From an uncultured Nostocoides sp. (lineage in GTDB: Bacteria; Actinomycetota; Actinomycetes; Actinomycetales; Dermatophilaceae), in NCBI GenBank assembly GCA_937858995.1, contig CALLZC010000071.1, positions 1 to 44,594 on the forward strand: 44,594 bases of DNA, written 5' to 3'. The notes under the pieces are model-generated. The model worked only from the letters and a program-made list of their open reading frames with translations. It did not search any database and was not told where the DNA came from. A program made the translations under genes and the position numbers. Shown piece by piece: positions 15,937-25,849 of this stretch (its first letter is position 1; every line of letters starts with the position of its first letter).

Positions 15937-17540
15937 CGACCGAGGAACTTCTCGAAGCCCTTCGGCAGCTTGCTCGGATCGAGACTGGCGTAGGGGTCGG
16001 TGGTCCCCGGTGCCCCCACCCCGAACGCGCTACCGGCGGGCGCGCGCCCGGCAGCGGCCGCCGCGGCGGAGCGCTCCTGCTCCGCCCGCTTGGCGGGATT
16101 CCCGGACTTGCCCTTGCGGCGCTGCGGCGCCGGCCGCCCTCGCTTGCCGGCACCGGGGAGCCCCGGCATGCCCGGCATACCCGGAATCGAGCCACCCTTG
16201 GCGAGGGCCTTCATCATCTTCTGCGCCTCCCGGAAACGGGTGAGCAGTTCGTTGACCTCGGTGACGCTCACCCCCGAGCCAGCGGCGATGCGGGCCCGGC
16301 GCGAGCCGTTGATCTGCTTGGGGTGGTTGCGCTCGAACGGGGTCATCGAGCGGATCATCGCCTCGATGCGGTCGAACTCGCGATCGTCGAAAGCATCCAG
16401 CTGGTCGCGAATCTGGTTCATGCCCGGCATCATCTTCAACATCGACTTCAGCGAGCCCATGCGCTTGATGGCCGCCATCTGCTGCAGGAAGTCGTCGAAG
16501 GTGAAGTCTTCGGCCGCGAGGAACTTGCGCTCCATCTCGGCGGCCTGCTGCTTGTCGAAGGCCCGTTCGGCCTGCTCGATGAGGGTGAGCAGGTCACCCA
16601 TGTCCAGGATCCGCGAGGCCATCCGGTCGGGGTGGAAGATCTCGAAATCCGCCAGCCCCTCACCGGTCGAGGCGAACATGATCGGTCGCCCGGTGATCTT
16701 GGCAACCGACAGGGCGGCCCCACCCCGGGCGTCGCCGTCGAGCTTGGTGAGCACGACACCGGAGAAGTCGATGCCCTCCTGGAAGGCGACGGCCGTCTCG
16801 ACCGCGGCTTGGCCGATCATCGCGTCGATGACGAAGAGGACCTCGTCGGGTTCGATCGCATCCTTGATCTCGGCGGCCTGCTCCATCAGCACCTCATCGA
16901 CCGCGAGGCGGCCGGCGGTGTCGACGATGACGACGTTGTAGAGCTTGGAGATGGCGTGCTGTATGCCGTCCTCGGCCACCTCGACCGGGTCGCCGAAGGA
17001 GCGGGTGCCCTCCCCGGTCGCGCCGACCGCGTCATGCCCGCCGACATTGCCCTGCTCCGGGGCGAAGACGGGGACCCCGGCGCGCTGGCCGACGACCTCG
17101 AGCTGGGTCACGGCGTTGGGTCGCTGCAAGTCGGCGGCAACCAGCAGCGGCGTATCGCCCTGGTCCTTGAACCACTTGGCCAGCTTGCCGGCGAGCGTGG
17201 TCTTGCCGGAGCCCTGCAAACCGGCCAGCATGATGACGGTGGGCGCCGTCTTGGCCAGGCGCAGGGGACGGGTGTGCTGCCCGAGGATGTCGACGAGTTC
17301 CTCGTTGACGATCTTGATGACCTGCTGGGCGGGGTTGAGCGCCTCGGAGACCTCCGCCCCGAGCGCTCGCTCGCGAACGGCGGAGGTGAAGTCCTTGACC
17401 ACCGGCAAGGCAACATCCGCCTCGAGCAGCGCCATCCGGATGTCCCGCACGGTCTTGTTGACATCGGACTCGCTGAGCTTGCCTTTGCCGCGCAGGGTCT
17501 TAAAGGTCGCGGCCAGGCGGTCGGAGAGCGAGGTGAACAC
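15933..17540 (-). CDS. ffh: Signal recognition particle protein Ffh
   Basis: A 535-residue SRP54 GTPase that binds signal sequences and 4.5S RNA at the ribosome. N domain about 1-90; G domain with GLQGSGKTT (107-115), DTAGR (206-210) and TKLDGDARGG (264-273). The Met-rich M domain has MLKMMPGM, the RNA-binding GSRRARIAAGSG and a Gly/Met/Pro tail (IPGMPGMPGLPG) extended by basic and Ala-rich sequence. It starts with GTG. The SRP RNA gene itself was not seen here. The receptor gene ftsY lies 6 kb upstream, separated by the glnD group as in mycobacteria. Confidence 0.97.
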   Translation of the reverse strand: MFTSLSDRLAATFKTLRGKGKLSESDVNKTVRDIRMALLEADVALPVVKDFTSAVRERALGAEVSEALNPAQQVIKIVNEELVDILGQHTRPLRLAKTAPTVIMLAGLQGSGKTTLAGKLAKWFKDQGDTPLLVAADLQRPNAVTQLEVVGQRAGVPVFAPEQGNVGGHDAVGATGEGTRSFGDPVEVAEDGIQHAISKLYNVVIVDTAGRLAVDEVLMEQAAEIKDAIEPDEVLFVIDAMIGQAAVETAVAFQEGIDFSGVVLTKLDGDARGGAALSVAKITGRPIMFASTGEGLADFEIFHPDRMASRILDMGDLLTLIEQAERAFDKQQAAEMERKFLAAEDFTFDDFLQQMAAIKRMGSLKSMLKMMPGMNQIRDQLDAFDDREFDRIEAMIRSMTPFERNHPKQINGSRRARIAAGSGVSVTEVNELLTRFREAQKMMKALAKGGSIPGMPGMPGLPGAGKRGRPAPQRRKGKSGNPAKRAEQERSAAAAAAGRAPAGSAFGVGAPGTTDPYASLDPSKLPKGFEKFLGR

Positions 17541-17594
17541 GGCAAAAGCCTAACTGTGTGGGACCGGGTACCGACGCCGCCGAGACGAGCGCAG

Positions 17595-19961
17595 TCAGCG
17601 AGGGGGCGCGGTGGCTCCCTCGCAACAGTCGATCACCGCAGCGAGGGTCCGCGCCACCCGGGCGGGTGTCAGGGCTGTGCCGCCGAACTCGGTGAGATAG
17701 AAGGTGTCCAGGGTCTGCCCCGCGTGGGTGGCGATGTGCGCCGAGCGCACCGACAGGCCCGCAACCGCGAAGCAGCGCCCCAGGTCATGCAGCAGGCCGA
17801 CCCGATCGCGCGCACGCACCTCCACCACGGTGGCGTCCGCCGCCGCACCGGGTATGACGAAGGCCCGGGTTGGCATTCCCTCGGCGATCGCCGCGGCGGC
17901 GCCCCGGGCGAAGGAACGCTTGCGGTCGAGGGCGGCCAGCGGCGTGCGTTCGCCGCGGGCGAGGGCGGACAGGCCGGCGGCGATGCGGGCCCCGTCCGGC
18001 GGGTCGCCGCCGGGGGTCTCGAGCAGCCACCAGTTGGCTGCCACATCATCAACAGTGCGTACGGTGGCTGTGCGCACCGTGAAACCCTGAGCGGCCAGCA
18101 CTCCGGCGGTGTCGGCGAACAGGCCGAGGCGGTCCCGGTCATAGATCTCGACGCCGTATCCGGGATCGAGCGACCGGACCCGCACCACCGGCTGGCCGCC
18201 GGCCAGGCTCTCGATGATGTCGGGGCCGACCTCCAGCGCACGCCCGCCCACCTCGGTGGGCGCCCGATCTACGGCGTGGGAGCGCACTGCGGCACACAGA
18301 CTCGCGAGCAGGCCCGCCCGCCAGTCGGTCCAGGCCTTGGGACCAGCGGCCCGGGCATCGGCAGTGGTCAGGACCCGGAGTAGGTCAAAGGTGTCGTGAT
18401 CCGACCGGGCGGCCGTCCAGGCGGCCGCGATGGTGGCGGGGTCGCCCACATCGCGGCGGGTGGCCAACTCGATCAGCGTGAGGTGCTCGGCGACGAGCGT
18501 GACGATGGTGTCGACATCCGCCGCCGGCCAGCCCAGGTCGGTGAGGAGCTCGTGAGCGATGCGCGCACCGGTATGGCTGTGGTCCTGAGCGCCCGCAACC
18601 TTGCCGATGTCGTGCAGCAGGGCGGCCAGCAGGAGCAGGTCGGGCCGGGCCACCTCGCGCACCATGGCACCGGCCTCGACGACGGTCTCGATCAGGTGCC
18701 GATCGACGGTATGCCGGTGCACCGGGTTGCGCTGCGGGCGCGAGTCGACCGCCCCCCAGGCCGGGAGCCAGCGGTGGACCAGCCCGACCTGTGTGAGCCC
18801 ACTCCAGACCGGGAGCAGTCCGGGACCGGCGGCCAGCAGGTCGGTGAATAGGTCACGCGCCAGGTCCGGCCACGGTCTCGGCAGATCGGGCAGTGCGGCC
18901 AGATTGGTCAGGGTCTGCGGCGCCAGCGGCAGCCCCGCCCGGGCGGCGACGACCGCGGCCCGCAAGGGCAACACCGGGTCTGGCGCAGGGGCGCTCCCCA
19001 GCACCGCCTCGCCGTCATGCTCGAAGACGCCATACCCGAGAGCCAGGAGCTGTGAGCGGCGCGGCCCCACGCGCAGCGTGCGTGCGCGCTGGCTCTGCCC
19101 CGCGCGCCGCAGGGTCGCATCGAGGGCGTAGGCCAGGGTTCGACCGCTGCTGCTGACCATCGTCAGCAACTCATCGCTATCGCGGAAGCCGAGCAGCGCT
19201 GCCACCGCGTCGTGCTCTTCGCGACCGAGCCGGTCCCGGCCACGACCCGTGACGACCTGCAGGGCGTCGCGCACGTCGAGCAGCCGCGCGTAGGCCCGGT
19301 CCACTTCCCCGTGGGGCCGATCGGTCAGCCACGCAGCCGCCAGCGCCCGCAGGACGGTCATATCGCGCAGTCCGCCCCGGGCCTCCTTGAGGTCGGGCTC
19401 GATGGCCTGAGCCAGTTCCCCATGCCGGGCGTGGCGTTCGGCCAGCCCGGAGGTGAGCTGCGGGAGGCGCTTGCGGGCGTTAGCTCGCCAGTCGTGGGCG
19501 ATGGTCGCGCGGACGCCCGCGACGAGTTCGGCATCCCCGGCGACATGGGAGATGTCGAGTAGTCCGACGGCGGCACTGAGATCGGCGGACGCGACCTGCC
19601 GGCACTGGGCGAGGGTCCGGACGCTGTGATCCAGGCGCACCTTGGCGTCCCAAATGGGATACCAGAGGCTCTCGGCAAGGGCGGTGAGCTCGCGTTCGGT
19701 GAGCGCCCGGCCGTCGTGCAGCAGGACCAGATCGATATCGCTCAGTGGTCCCGCGTCGCCGCGACCCAGTGAGCCGACGCTGGCCAGGGCCACCCCCTGC
19801 GGGGCCCGGCCGTCGGCTTGCTCCCACAGAGACCGCAACCAGGTGGTGGTGTACTCGCCGATCGCGCTGCGGCGCACCGGGCCGGCACCCGGCACCGTGA
19901 AGGTGCGGGTGCCGGCCAGGTCAAGCCGCGCTCCGCTGACATCGCTCGCGGGCAGGGACAT
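17595..19961 (-). CDS. glnD: [Protein-PII] nucleotidyltransferase/removing enzyme GlnD
   Basis: A 788-residue bifunctional enzyme that modifies and demodifies PII according to glutamine level; in actinobacteria the modification is adenylylation. The nucleotidyltransferase site is SVGSLGRGDAGPLSDIDLVL (D75, D77). The HD domain shows RHTVDRHLIE and LAALLHDIGKVAGAQDHSH (about 416-463). Two ACT domains follow (VRSLDPGYGVEIYDRDRLGL… and VEVRARDRVGLLHDLGRCFA…). The length is near the family's. It lies 56 bp after glnK in the order amtB–glnK–glnD. Confidence 0.95.
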   Translation of the reverse strand: MSLPASDVSGARLDLAGTRTFTVPGAGPVRRSAIGEYTTTWLRSLWEQADGRAPQGVALASVGSLGRGDAGPLSDIDLVLLHDGRALTERELTALAESLWYPIWDAKVRLDHSVRTLAQCRQVASADLSAAVGLLDISHVAGDAELVAGVRATIAHDWRANARKRLPQLTSGLAERHARHGELAQAIEPDLKEARGGLRDMTVLRALAAAWLTDRPHGEVDRAYARLLDVRDALQVVTGRGRDRLGREEHDAVAALLGFRDSDELLTMVSSSGRTLAYALDATLRRAGQSQRARTLRVGPRRSQLLALGYGVFEHDGEAVLGSAPAPDPVLPLRAAVVAARAGLPLAPQTLTNLAALPDLPRPWPDLARDLFTDLLAAGPGLLPVWSGLTQVGLVHRWLPAWGAVDSRPQRNPVHRHTVDRHLIETVVEAGAMVREVARPDLLLLAALLHDIGKVAGAQDHSHTGARIAHELLTDLGWPAADVDTIVTLVAEHLTLIELATRRDVGDPATIAAAWTAARSDHDTFDLLRVLTTADARAAGPKAWTDWRAGLLASLCAAVRSHAVDRAPTEVGGRALEVGPDIIESLAGGQPVVRVRSLDPGYGVEIYDRDRLGLFADTAGVLAAQGFTVRTATVRTVDDVAANWWLLETPGGDPPDGARIAAGLSALARGERTPLAALDRKRSFARGAAAAIAEGMPTRAFVIPGAAADATVVEVRARDRVGLLHDLGRCFAVAGLSVRSAHIATHAGQTLDTFYLTEFGGTALTPARVARTLAAVIDCCEGATAPPR

Positions 19962-20017
19962 GCGGCAACTCCTCTGTCGGCGTTGTCGTTGGGTTCGCGG
20001 CTGGCGAGTTCAGTCGA

Positions 20018-21756
<1,739 letters not shown>

Positions 21757-21789
21757 GGCCCCAACGATGGAACCAGCCGGTTTCGCCCG

Positions 21790-21848
21790 GTTGCCACTCG
21801 TGTTACGACCAGGTTGCCGAAACGCTGATCGCGTCAACGTCTCGTTAC
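21790..21848. promoter_or_regulatory. Possible GlnR-type nitrogen-control region upstream of amtB
   Basis: The gap upstream of amtB holds GTTGC (21790), GTTAC (21802), GTTGC (21813), GAAAC (21819) and GTTAC (21844). Two are spaced 11 bp start to start, as in GlnR half-sites (GTnAC-n6-GaAAC), but no complete consensus site is present. Low-confidence suggestion based mostly on what GlnR does in other actinobacteria. Confidence 0.25.
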
Positions 21849-21911
21849 ACACCGGTCCTCATCCCGCATCCTGAGACCCACGCCGGGCCACGCAGGTGCG
21901 ACGATGGTGTG

Positions 21912-22328
21912 GTGTCCGGTGACGAATCCCCCCAGTCCGTCCTTGTCTTCGACGGCGACTGTGCCATCTGCTCAACCCTGGCCCGCTTCGTCGAGCGCCG
22001 CATCCGGGTGCGCGAGCGGGACTTCGTCGTGGCTCCCTGGCAAGAGCTGGACCTGTCCCTGCTGGGAGTGACCGAAGCCCAGTGCATCGAGGCACTGCAA
22101 TGGGTGCCGAGCCATGGGGCCGTCGCCTCCGCGCAGAATGCCGTGGCCAGCACCCTGTCGAATGGGCACCTGTGGTGGCGACCGTTCGGGCTGCTGCTTC
22201 GGGCTCCCGGGATCAACCAGCTCGCGGGCGTCGTGTACCGCTGGGTGGCGGCCAACCGTCACCGCCTGCCGGGCGGCACGCCAGCGTGCTCGCTACCACC
22301 GGCGCAGCGCGAGTCGCACAGCGCCTGA
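21912..22328 (+). CDS. DCC-family thiol–disulfide oxidoreductase-like protein (DUF393)
   Basis: A 138-residue protein with the family motif near its N-terminus, VLVFDGDCAICSTLARFVERR, giving the DxDCxxC active-site pair, and the later segment HLWWRPFGLLLRAPG typical of the family. DCC proteins are thioredoxin-like and in many actinobacteria lie beside HTTM membrane proteins. I start it at the GTG at 21912; an adjacent GTG at 21909 is equally possible. It is divergent from amtB and convergent with the HTTM gene, whose stop is two bases away, with no room for a terminator. Confidence 0.8.
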   Translation: MSGDESPQSVLVFDGDCAICSTLARFVERRIRVRERDFVVAPWQELDLSLLGVTEAQCIEALQWVPSHGAVASAQNAVASTLSNGHLWWRPFGLLLRAPGINQLAGVVYRWVAANRHRLPGGTPACSLPPAQRESHSA

Positions 22329-22330
22329 GG

Positions 22331-23209
22331 CTACCTGCCCACTGAGGTCGGGACCCGCCGCCCCGCGTGCCGGCGGGCGAACCACCCGTGGAGGCGGTCG
22401 GCATACTCCTCGAGCGGGAGGAAGGCGAGCAGCATCACCAGGTGCGGCCAGAAGGCGATGGTGATGGAGGCGTAGGTGAGCGTGTGGAAGGCGAACCAGC
22501 CGTAGACGAGCCAGCGGCGCACCCGCTCGGGGACGAAGAAGATGAGCGGGGAGGACATCTCGGCCACGAAAAGCCCCCATTGGGCGGCCTGCAGGAGCCA
22601 CGGCGCGTCGAGGAGCCACCGCATCCACGGCGTGCCACGGCGCACTACCGCGCGCACCATGGTGGCCGAGTTGACCCAATCCCAACCACCGAAGCGGACT
22701 TTGGCCCAGGCGGACAAGAAGTAGGTGGCAATCGCCGTCAGCTGGACCGCGCGCAGCACGAATCCCGCGGCCTGGCTGGGGCGGCGATCGCGCCAGAAGG
22801 CGCTGCCGACGGTGGGCAGCAGGAGCAGGGCCACCACGAAGTCGCCGCGGTCGTGGTCGACCTTGCCGTAGGCGAAGGCGATGTACTGGTACCAGATCCA
22901 CCCGACCGCAACGACCGCGCCGGCGAGCCGGGGCCATCGCCCGGTGAGGGCGACCAGGGCCGCTATGACGGTCCCCCATTTGAGGAACTGGACGAGCGCG
23001 AGCGTGGCTGGGGGCAGACCCAGCGCTTCGCCGATCACCAGCGGCTCGTACCACACGGGATCCGCATAACCGTGATACCAGCCGCTGGTATGCAGCAGCA
23101 GCACGTCCACGATGACGAAGGGGTAGGTGAGCGATCGAAAGATCGCCAGCCGCCCCAGGGGCACCGGTGTGAACAACCAGCGATCCGGGCGCGTCACGGG
23201 GCACTCCAT
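22331..23209 (-). CDS. HTTM-domain membrane protein
   Basis: A 292-residue multi-pass protein of the HTTM family (related to the membrane part of vitamin-K-dependent gamma-carboxylase). It starts with RLAIFRSLTYPFVIVDVLLL and contains the family's conserved patch YFLSAWAKVRFGGWDW, a conserved Lys in a helix followed by Gly/Trp. Tryptophan-rich loops face outward. What bacterial HTTM proteins modify is not established. Its ATG lies 16 bp inside the upstream gene for a membrane-anchored protein (stop 23194-23196), so the two are coupled; the convergent DCC gene is the third member of the set. Confidence 0.82.
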   Translation of the reverse strand: MECPVTRPDRWLFTPVPLGRLAIFRSLTYPFVIVDVLLLHTSGWYHGYADPVWYEPLVIGEALGLPPATLALVQFLKWGTVIAALVALTGRWPRLAGAVVAVGWIWYQYIAFAYGKVDHDRGDFVVALLLLPTVGSAFWRDRRPSQAAGFVLRAVQLTAIATYFLSAWAKVRFGGWDWVNSATMVRAVVRRGTPWMRWLLDAPWLLQAAQWGLFVAEMSSPLIFFVPERVRRWLVYGWFAFHTLTYASITIAFWPHLVMLLAFLPLEEYADRLHGWFARRHAGRRVPTSVGR

Positions 23210-23694
23210 TGCGCGACGTCCTCGTCGCTGAATTCACCGGTCAAGGCACCGTCGGCGAGGTGATAGCGCCGGATGACCACCCGGATACCCACCCAGGCAG
23301 GCTCGCGGGGTCGCAACGCCTGGTGGCTGCTAGCCAGCGTCGCGAGCATCGCCGGGTCGCGCCGGATCTGATCCAGCCGGCCCTCGATCTCGGCGCGGTT
23401 GAGCCCGACGTTCTCGGGGGTCAGGGGCGCGGGAGTCCACCGCCCCGGGTCGGCGGCGGTGCGCACCTCGATCCGCGTCGAGGCCACCGAGGTGTTGGGG
23501 TCGGTCGATGTCGAATACATCCGCCATGGCGAGAACGGCCACCAGTGATCGTCGCCGACTGTGGTGCCGCCGAGGAAGCCGACCGCCAGGACCAGGACCA
23601 GGACGGTGCGCCAGATGCGGCTCGCACGACCCAGCAGGACCGGGCTCGACTCCTGCCCTATTGCTCGTGCGGCCACCGGCTCCCCCGTGGCCAT
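23194..23694 (-). CDS. Membrane-anchored protein of unknown function, HTTM partner
   Basis: A 166-residue protein with one transmembrane segment (about residues 24-42, WRTVLVLVLAVGFLGGTT) and an outward C-terminal domain beginning DDHWWPFSPWRMYS. The W-P-F-x-P-W-R-M-Y-S motif is what I associate with small proteins preceding HTTM genes, though I cannot name a family. The rest is hydrophilic with a helix NRAEIEGRLDQIRRDPAML. The ATG at 23694 lies one base after the ftsY stop, so it is part of the ftsY transcript, and its end overlaps the HTTM start by 16 bp. Confidence 0.7.
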   Translation of the reverse strand: MATGEPVAARAIGQESSPVLLGRASRIWRTVLVLVLAVGFLGGTTVGDDHWWPFSPWRMYSTSTDPNTSVASTRIEVRTAADPGRWTPAPLTPENVGLNRAEIEGRLDQIRRDPAMLATLASSHQALRPREPAWVGIRVVIRRYHLADGALTGEFSDEDVAQWSAP

Positions 23695-23695
23695 C

Positions 23696-24892
23696 TCAGG
23701 TGAGGATGGCGTCGACGAAGGCCGCAGGGTCGAAGGGCGCCAGGTCGTCCGGACCCTCCCCGAGACCGACCAGCTTGACGGGCACACCGAGCTGCCGTTG
23801 GACAGCGACGACGATGCCACCCTTGGCGGTGCCGTCGAGCTTGGTCAAGACGATGCCGGTGATGCCGACGACCTGCGCAAAGACCTCGGCCTGGCGCAGC
23901 CCGTTCTGACCGGTGGTGGCGTCGAGGACCAGCAGGACCTCGTCGATGGGCGATAGCTTTTCGACGACCCGCTTGATCTTGCCCAGTTCGTCCATGAGAT
24001 TGGTCTTGTTGTGCAGGCGACCGGCGGTGTCCAGGAGCACGACGTCGACATCGAGTTCCGCCCCGGCTTGGACGGCGTCGAAGGCGACCGCTGCCGGATC
24101 GGCGCCCTCCTTGTGGGAACGGATGGTCGGCACGCCTACCCGAGTCCCCCACGTCTGCAATTGGTCTGCGGCCGCGGCCCGGAAGGTGTCCGCCGCGCCG
24201 AGGAGGACATCCTTGTCCTGGGCGACCAGGAGCCGGGCAAGCTTGCCGACAGTGGTCGTCTTGCCCGTGCCGTTGACGCCGACGACCAGGACCACGGCCG
24301 GGCGATCACCGACCCGGCTCGAGGCGAGAGCACGGTCCATCCCTGGATCCACCAGGGCCAAGAGATCGGTGCGCAGCCAGTCGCGGACCGTGGCTTCATC
24401 GGTGGCCCCGGCGACGGCCACCTGCGTGCGCAGGCGGGCCACCAACTCATCTGTGGCCCCCACACCGAGGTCTGCGCGCAGCAGCGTGTCCTCGACCTCC
24501 TCCCACGCGGCCTCATCAAGGCCCCCGCGCGTCAGAAGGGCGAGCAGGCCCCTGCCCAGTGCCGTATTGCTACGCGCCAAACGGGCCCGCAAGCGCTCCA
24601 GCCGGCCAACGGCCGAATCGGGGCGCTCAATGGTGGGCTCGGCCGGCGCGGGCACCGGGAGCTCGTCGACTGGCTCGACCGGCGGTGGTGGCCGGGGCAG
24701 GGTGTCCAGGCCACCGGCGCCCGAACTGTCGGGGCGGGGATCTGGGCGTGGCGCGGACGCCGGCGGGCGGGCCGTCGGAGCATCCTTGGACCGTTGACGA
24801 CGCCTGGGTCGCACGAACCCGACAACAAGGCCGCCGATCGCCACCAGCACTACGCCGGCAACGACGAGGTACTCCCACACCTGATCGATCAC
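23696..24892 (-). CDS. ftsY: SRP receptor FtsY
   Basis: A 398-residue SRP receptor GTPase. Unlike E. coli FtsY it has an N-terminal transmembrane helix (about 8-27, YLVVAGVVLVAIGGLVVGFV), then a basic and Pro-rich linker (28-90), as in other actinobacteria. The NG domain shows GVNGTGKTTT (205-214), DTFRAAA, LLDTAGR (286-292) and LTKLDGTAKGG. It recruits the Ffh–ribosome complex to the membrane. The start is a GTG. A 57-residue membrane peptide gene lies 37 bp upstream on the same strand, and two HTTM-related genes follow directly. Confidence 0.97.
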   Translation of the reverse strand: MIDQVWEYLVVAGVVLVAIGGLVVGFVRPRRRQRSKDAPTARPPASAPRPDPRPDSSGAGGLDTLPRPPPPVEPVDELPVPAPAEPTIERPDSAVGRLERLRARLARSNTALGRGLLALLTRGGLDEAAWEEVEDTLLRADLGVGATDELVARLRTQVAVAGATDEATVRDWLRTDLLALVDPGMDRALASSRVGDRPAVVLVVGVNGTGKTTTVGKLARLLVAQDKDVLLGAADTFRAAAADQLQTWGTRVGVPTIRSHKEGADPAAVAFDAVQAGAELDVDVVLLDTAGRLHNKTNLMDELGKIKRVVEKLSPIDEVLLVLDATTGQNGLRQAEVFAQVVGITGIVLTKLDGTAKGGIVVAVQRQLGVPVKLVGLGEGPDDLAPFDPAAFVDAILT

Positions 24893-24929
24893 AGCCTCAT
24901 CCTCACATCGGGCAGGCCGGATCCCGAAT

Positions 24930-25103
24930 TCAGCTCTTGCTGTCGGCGGGCGCGCTGCCGGCCGAGCGAACGCGCACGAAGACCTCTTCGCCCCGTGCTG
25001 TCAACACATCGCGGCCGGCCCGCCGCGCGGGGACGGCCACCAAACCGAGGACGGTCACGGCGATGACGACACACACGACCAGCGGAAGCAGCACACTCAG
25101 CAT
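24930..25103 (-). CDS. 57-residue single-pass membrane peptide
   Basis: A short gene upstream of ftsY. Its ATG at 25103 opens a hydrophobic helix (MLSVLLPLVVCVVIAVTVLG, residues 1-24) followed by a charged tail with PARRAGRDVLTARGEEVFVR and ending DSKS. I recall similar small proteins with the PARR-GRDVL-GE pattern near ftsY in related genera, so it is probably a real conserved gene, but I know no function. It is on the same strand as ftsY, with 37 bp between stop and ftsY start, and lies just after the strong hairpin pair at 25142-25210. Confidence 0.6.
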   Translation of the reverse strand: MLSVLLPLVVCVVIAVTVLGLVAVPARRAGRDVLTARGEEVFVRVRSAGSAPADSKS

Positions 25104-25141
25104 GCCTCTAGAGTCTCAAACTCCCCACACGTCACTCAAAT

Positions 25142-25163
25142 CGACACGCACACCAGCGTGTCG
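25142..25163 (-). terminator. Second, smaller hairpin downstream of secreted-protein gene
   Basis: A perfect 8-bp stem (CGACACGC / GCGTGTCG) with a 6-nt loop, one base away from the 20-bp hairpin at 25165-25210. The tandem suggests a back-up terminator or an RNA-stability structure. Confidence 0.5.
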
Positions 25164-25164
25164 A

Positions 25165-25210
25165 GCACGCACGGGGCCGGATGGCTCCTGCCATCCGGCC
25201 CCGTGCGTGC
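25165..25210 (-). terminator. Strong 20-bp perfect hairpin
   Basis: GCACGCACGGGGCCGGATGG pairs perfectly with CCATCCGGCCCCGTGCGTGC around a 6-nt loop. It begins 50 bp after the stop of the small secreted protein gene. No T-run follows. It is the longest perfect hairpin I found in the window and should fully stop or cap that transcript. Confidence 0.85.
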
Positions 25211-25260
25211 GTGGACTACGCGAGTGGATTCAGCCCGGGTGCGGACTCATCCCACCTTGG

Positions 25261-25716
25261 TCACAGCGTTACGCCATGCCGAGCCGGCACATAACGGACC
25301 GAGCCACTGAGGAAGGTCCGGCTCGGTCCACCCCCGGCGAAGCTGAAGGTCGCCTTGGTCCGCCAAACACCGGGCTGGGCCGGGTGCAGGTCGGGGAACT
25401 GCACATTGCCCCCACCGACGAACTTGGTTTTCGTGGTCGCCGCGCCGCGGTTGTACCAGTACCCGCCCACAAGCTGCTGGATGGTCACCGAGCCGCGGAT
25501 GTACGCACCGCCACCATTGCAGTAGATGACCCCGACCTGCTTGCTGACGGTCCCGACACCACCGATGATGAACGGCTTGTTGGCCTTGCCAAAGCACGTG
25601 ACCGCTGACGATCCGAGTGCCGAGTCGCTGGGCGCTGCGCTGGCGGCGCTTGCGCCGCCGACGGCCAGTAGGCCCGCCGTGGCACAGGTCGCGGCGATAC
25701 GCGTGATGGTCTTCAT
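25261..25716 (-). CDS. Small secreted protein of unknown function
   Basis: A 151-residue exported protein. The ATG at 25716 has a strong ribosome site (GGAGGGGAG) and opens a Sec signal peptide (MKTITRIAATCATAGLLAVG…ASAASA) with cleavage before APSDS. The mature part (about 120 residues) has two cysteines, in VTCFGKANKPF and GVIYCNGGG, likely disulfide-bonded. It is otherwise rich in Gly, Thr, Val and aromatic residues (VGGYWYNRGAATTKT, ATFSFAGGG), consistent with a beta-sandwich. No catalytic motif is seen and no family recognised. It stands alone between smc and ftsY with its own A/T-rich upstream region (25717-25849) and strong terminator, so it is probably expressed separately at high level. 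Confidence 0.75.
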   Translation of the reverse strand: MKTITRIAATCATAGLLAVGGASAASAAPSDSALGSSAVTCFGKANKPFIIGGVGTVSKQVGVIYCNGGGAYIRGSVTIQQLVGGYWYNRGAATTKTKFVGGGNVQFPDLHPAQPGVWRTKATFSFAGGGPSRTFLSGSVRYVPARHGVTL

Positions 25717-25814
25717 GGATTTTCTCCCCTCCGGCCGCCAACCTTGCGTCGGCGGAACACCGATCAACCTAGGTCGAGTTCCCGCCTCAAACAAAACCTA
25801 ACCAATGGGTAACA

Positions 25815-25832
25815 ATGGCGGATCTCCGCCAT
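25815..25832 (-). terminator. Hairpin after smc
   Basis: ATGGCGGATCTCCGCCAT is a perfect palindrome-like hairpin 18 bp after the smc stop, followed on the minus strand by TGTTACCC. It could end the smc transcript. Confidence 0.45.
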
Positions 25833-25849
25833 CGATCCGTCTTTACGGT

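Noticed and set aside
16000-16200. Gly/Met/Pro-rich repeats in ffh as a mobile or phase-variable element
   Set aside because: Met/Gly-rich C-terminal tails are normal in SRP54 M domains.
15897-18383. An 828-residue plus-strand open frame opposite ffh and glnD
   Set aside because: High-GC antisense shadow: composition rich in His, Asp, Arg and Gly, no domain, while ffh and glnD on the other strand are complete and well conserved.
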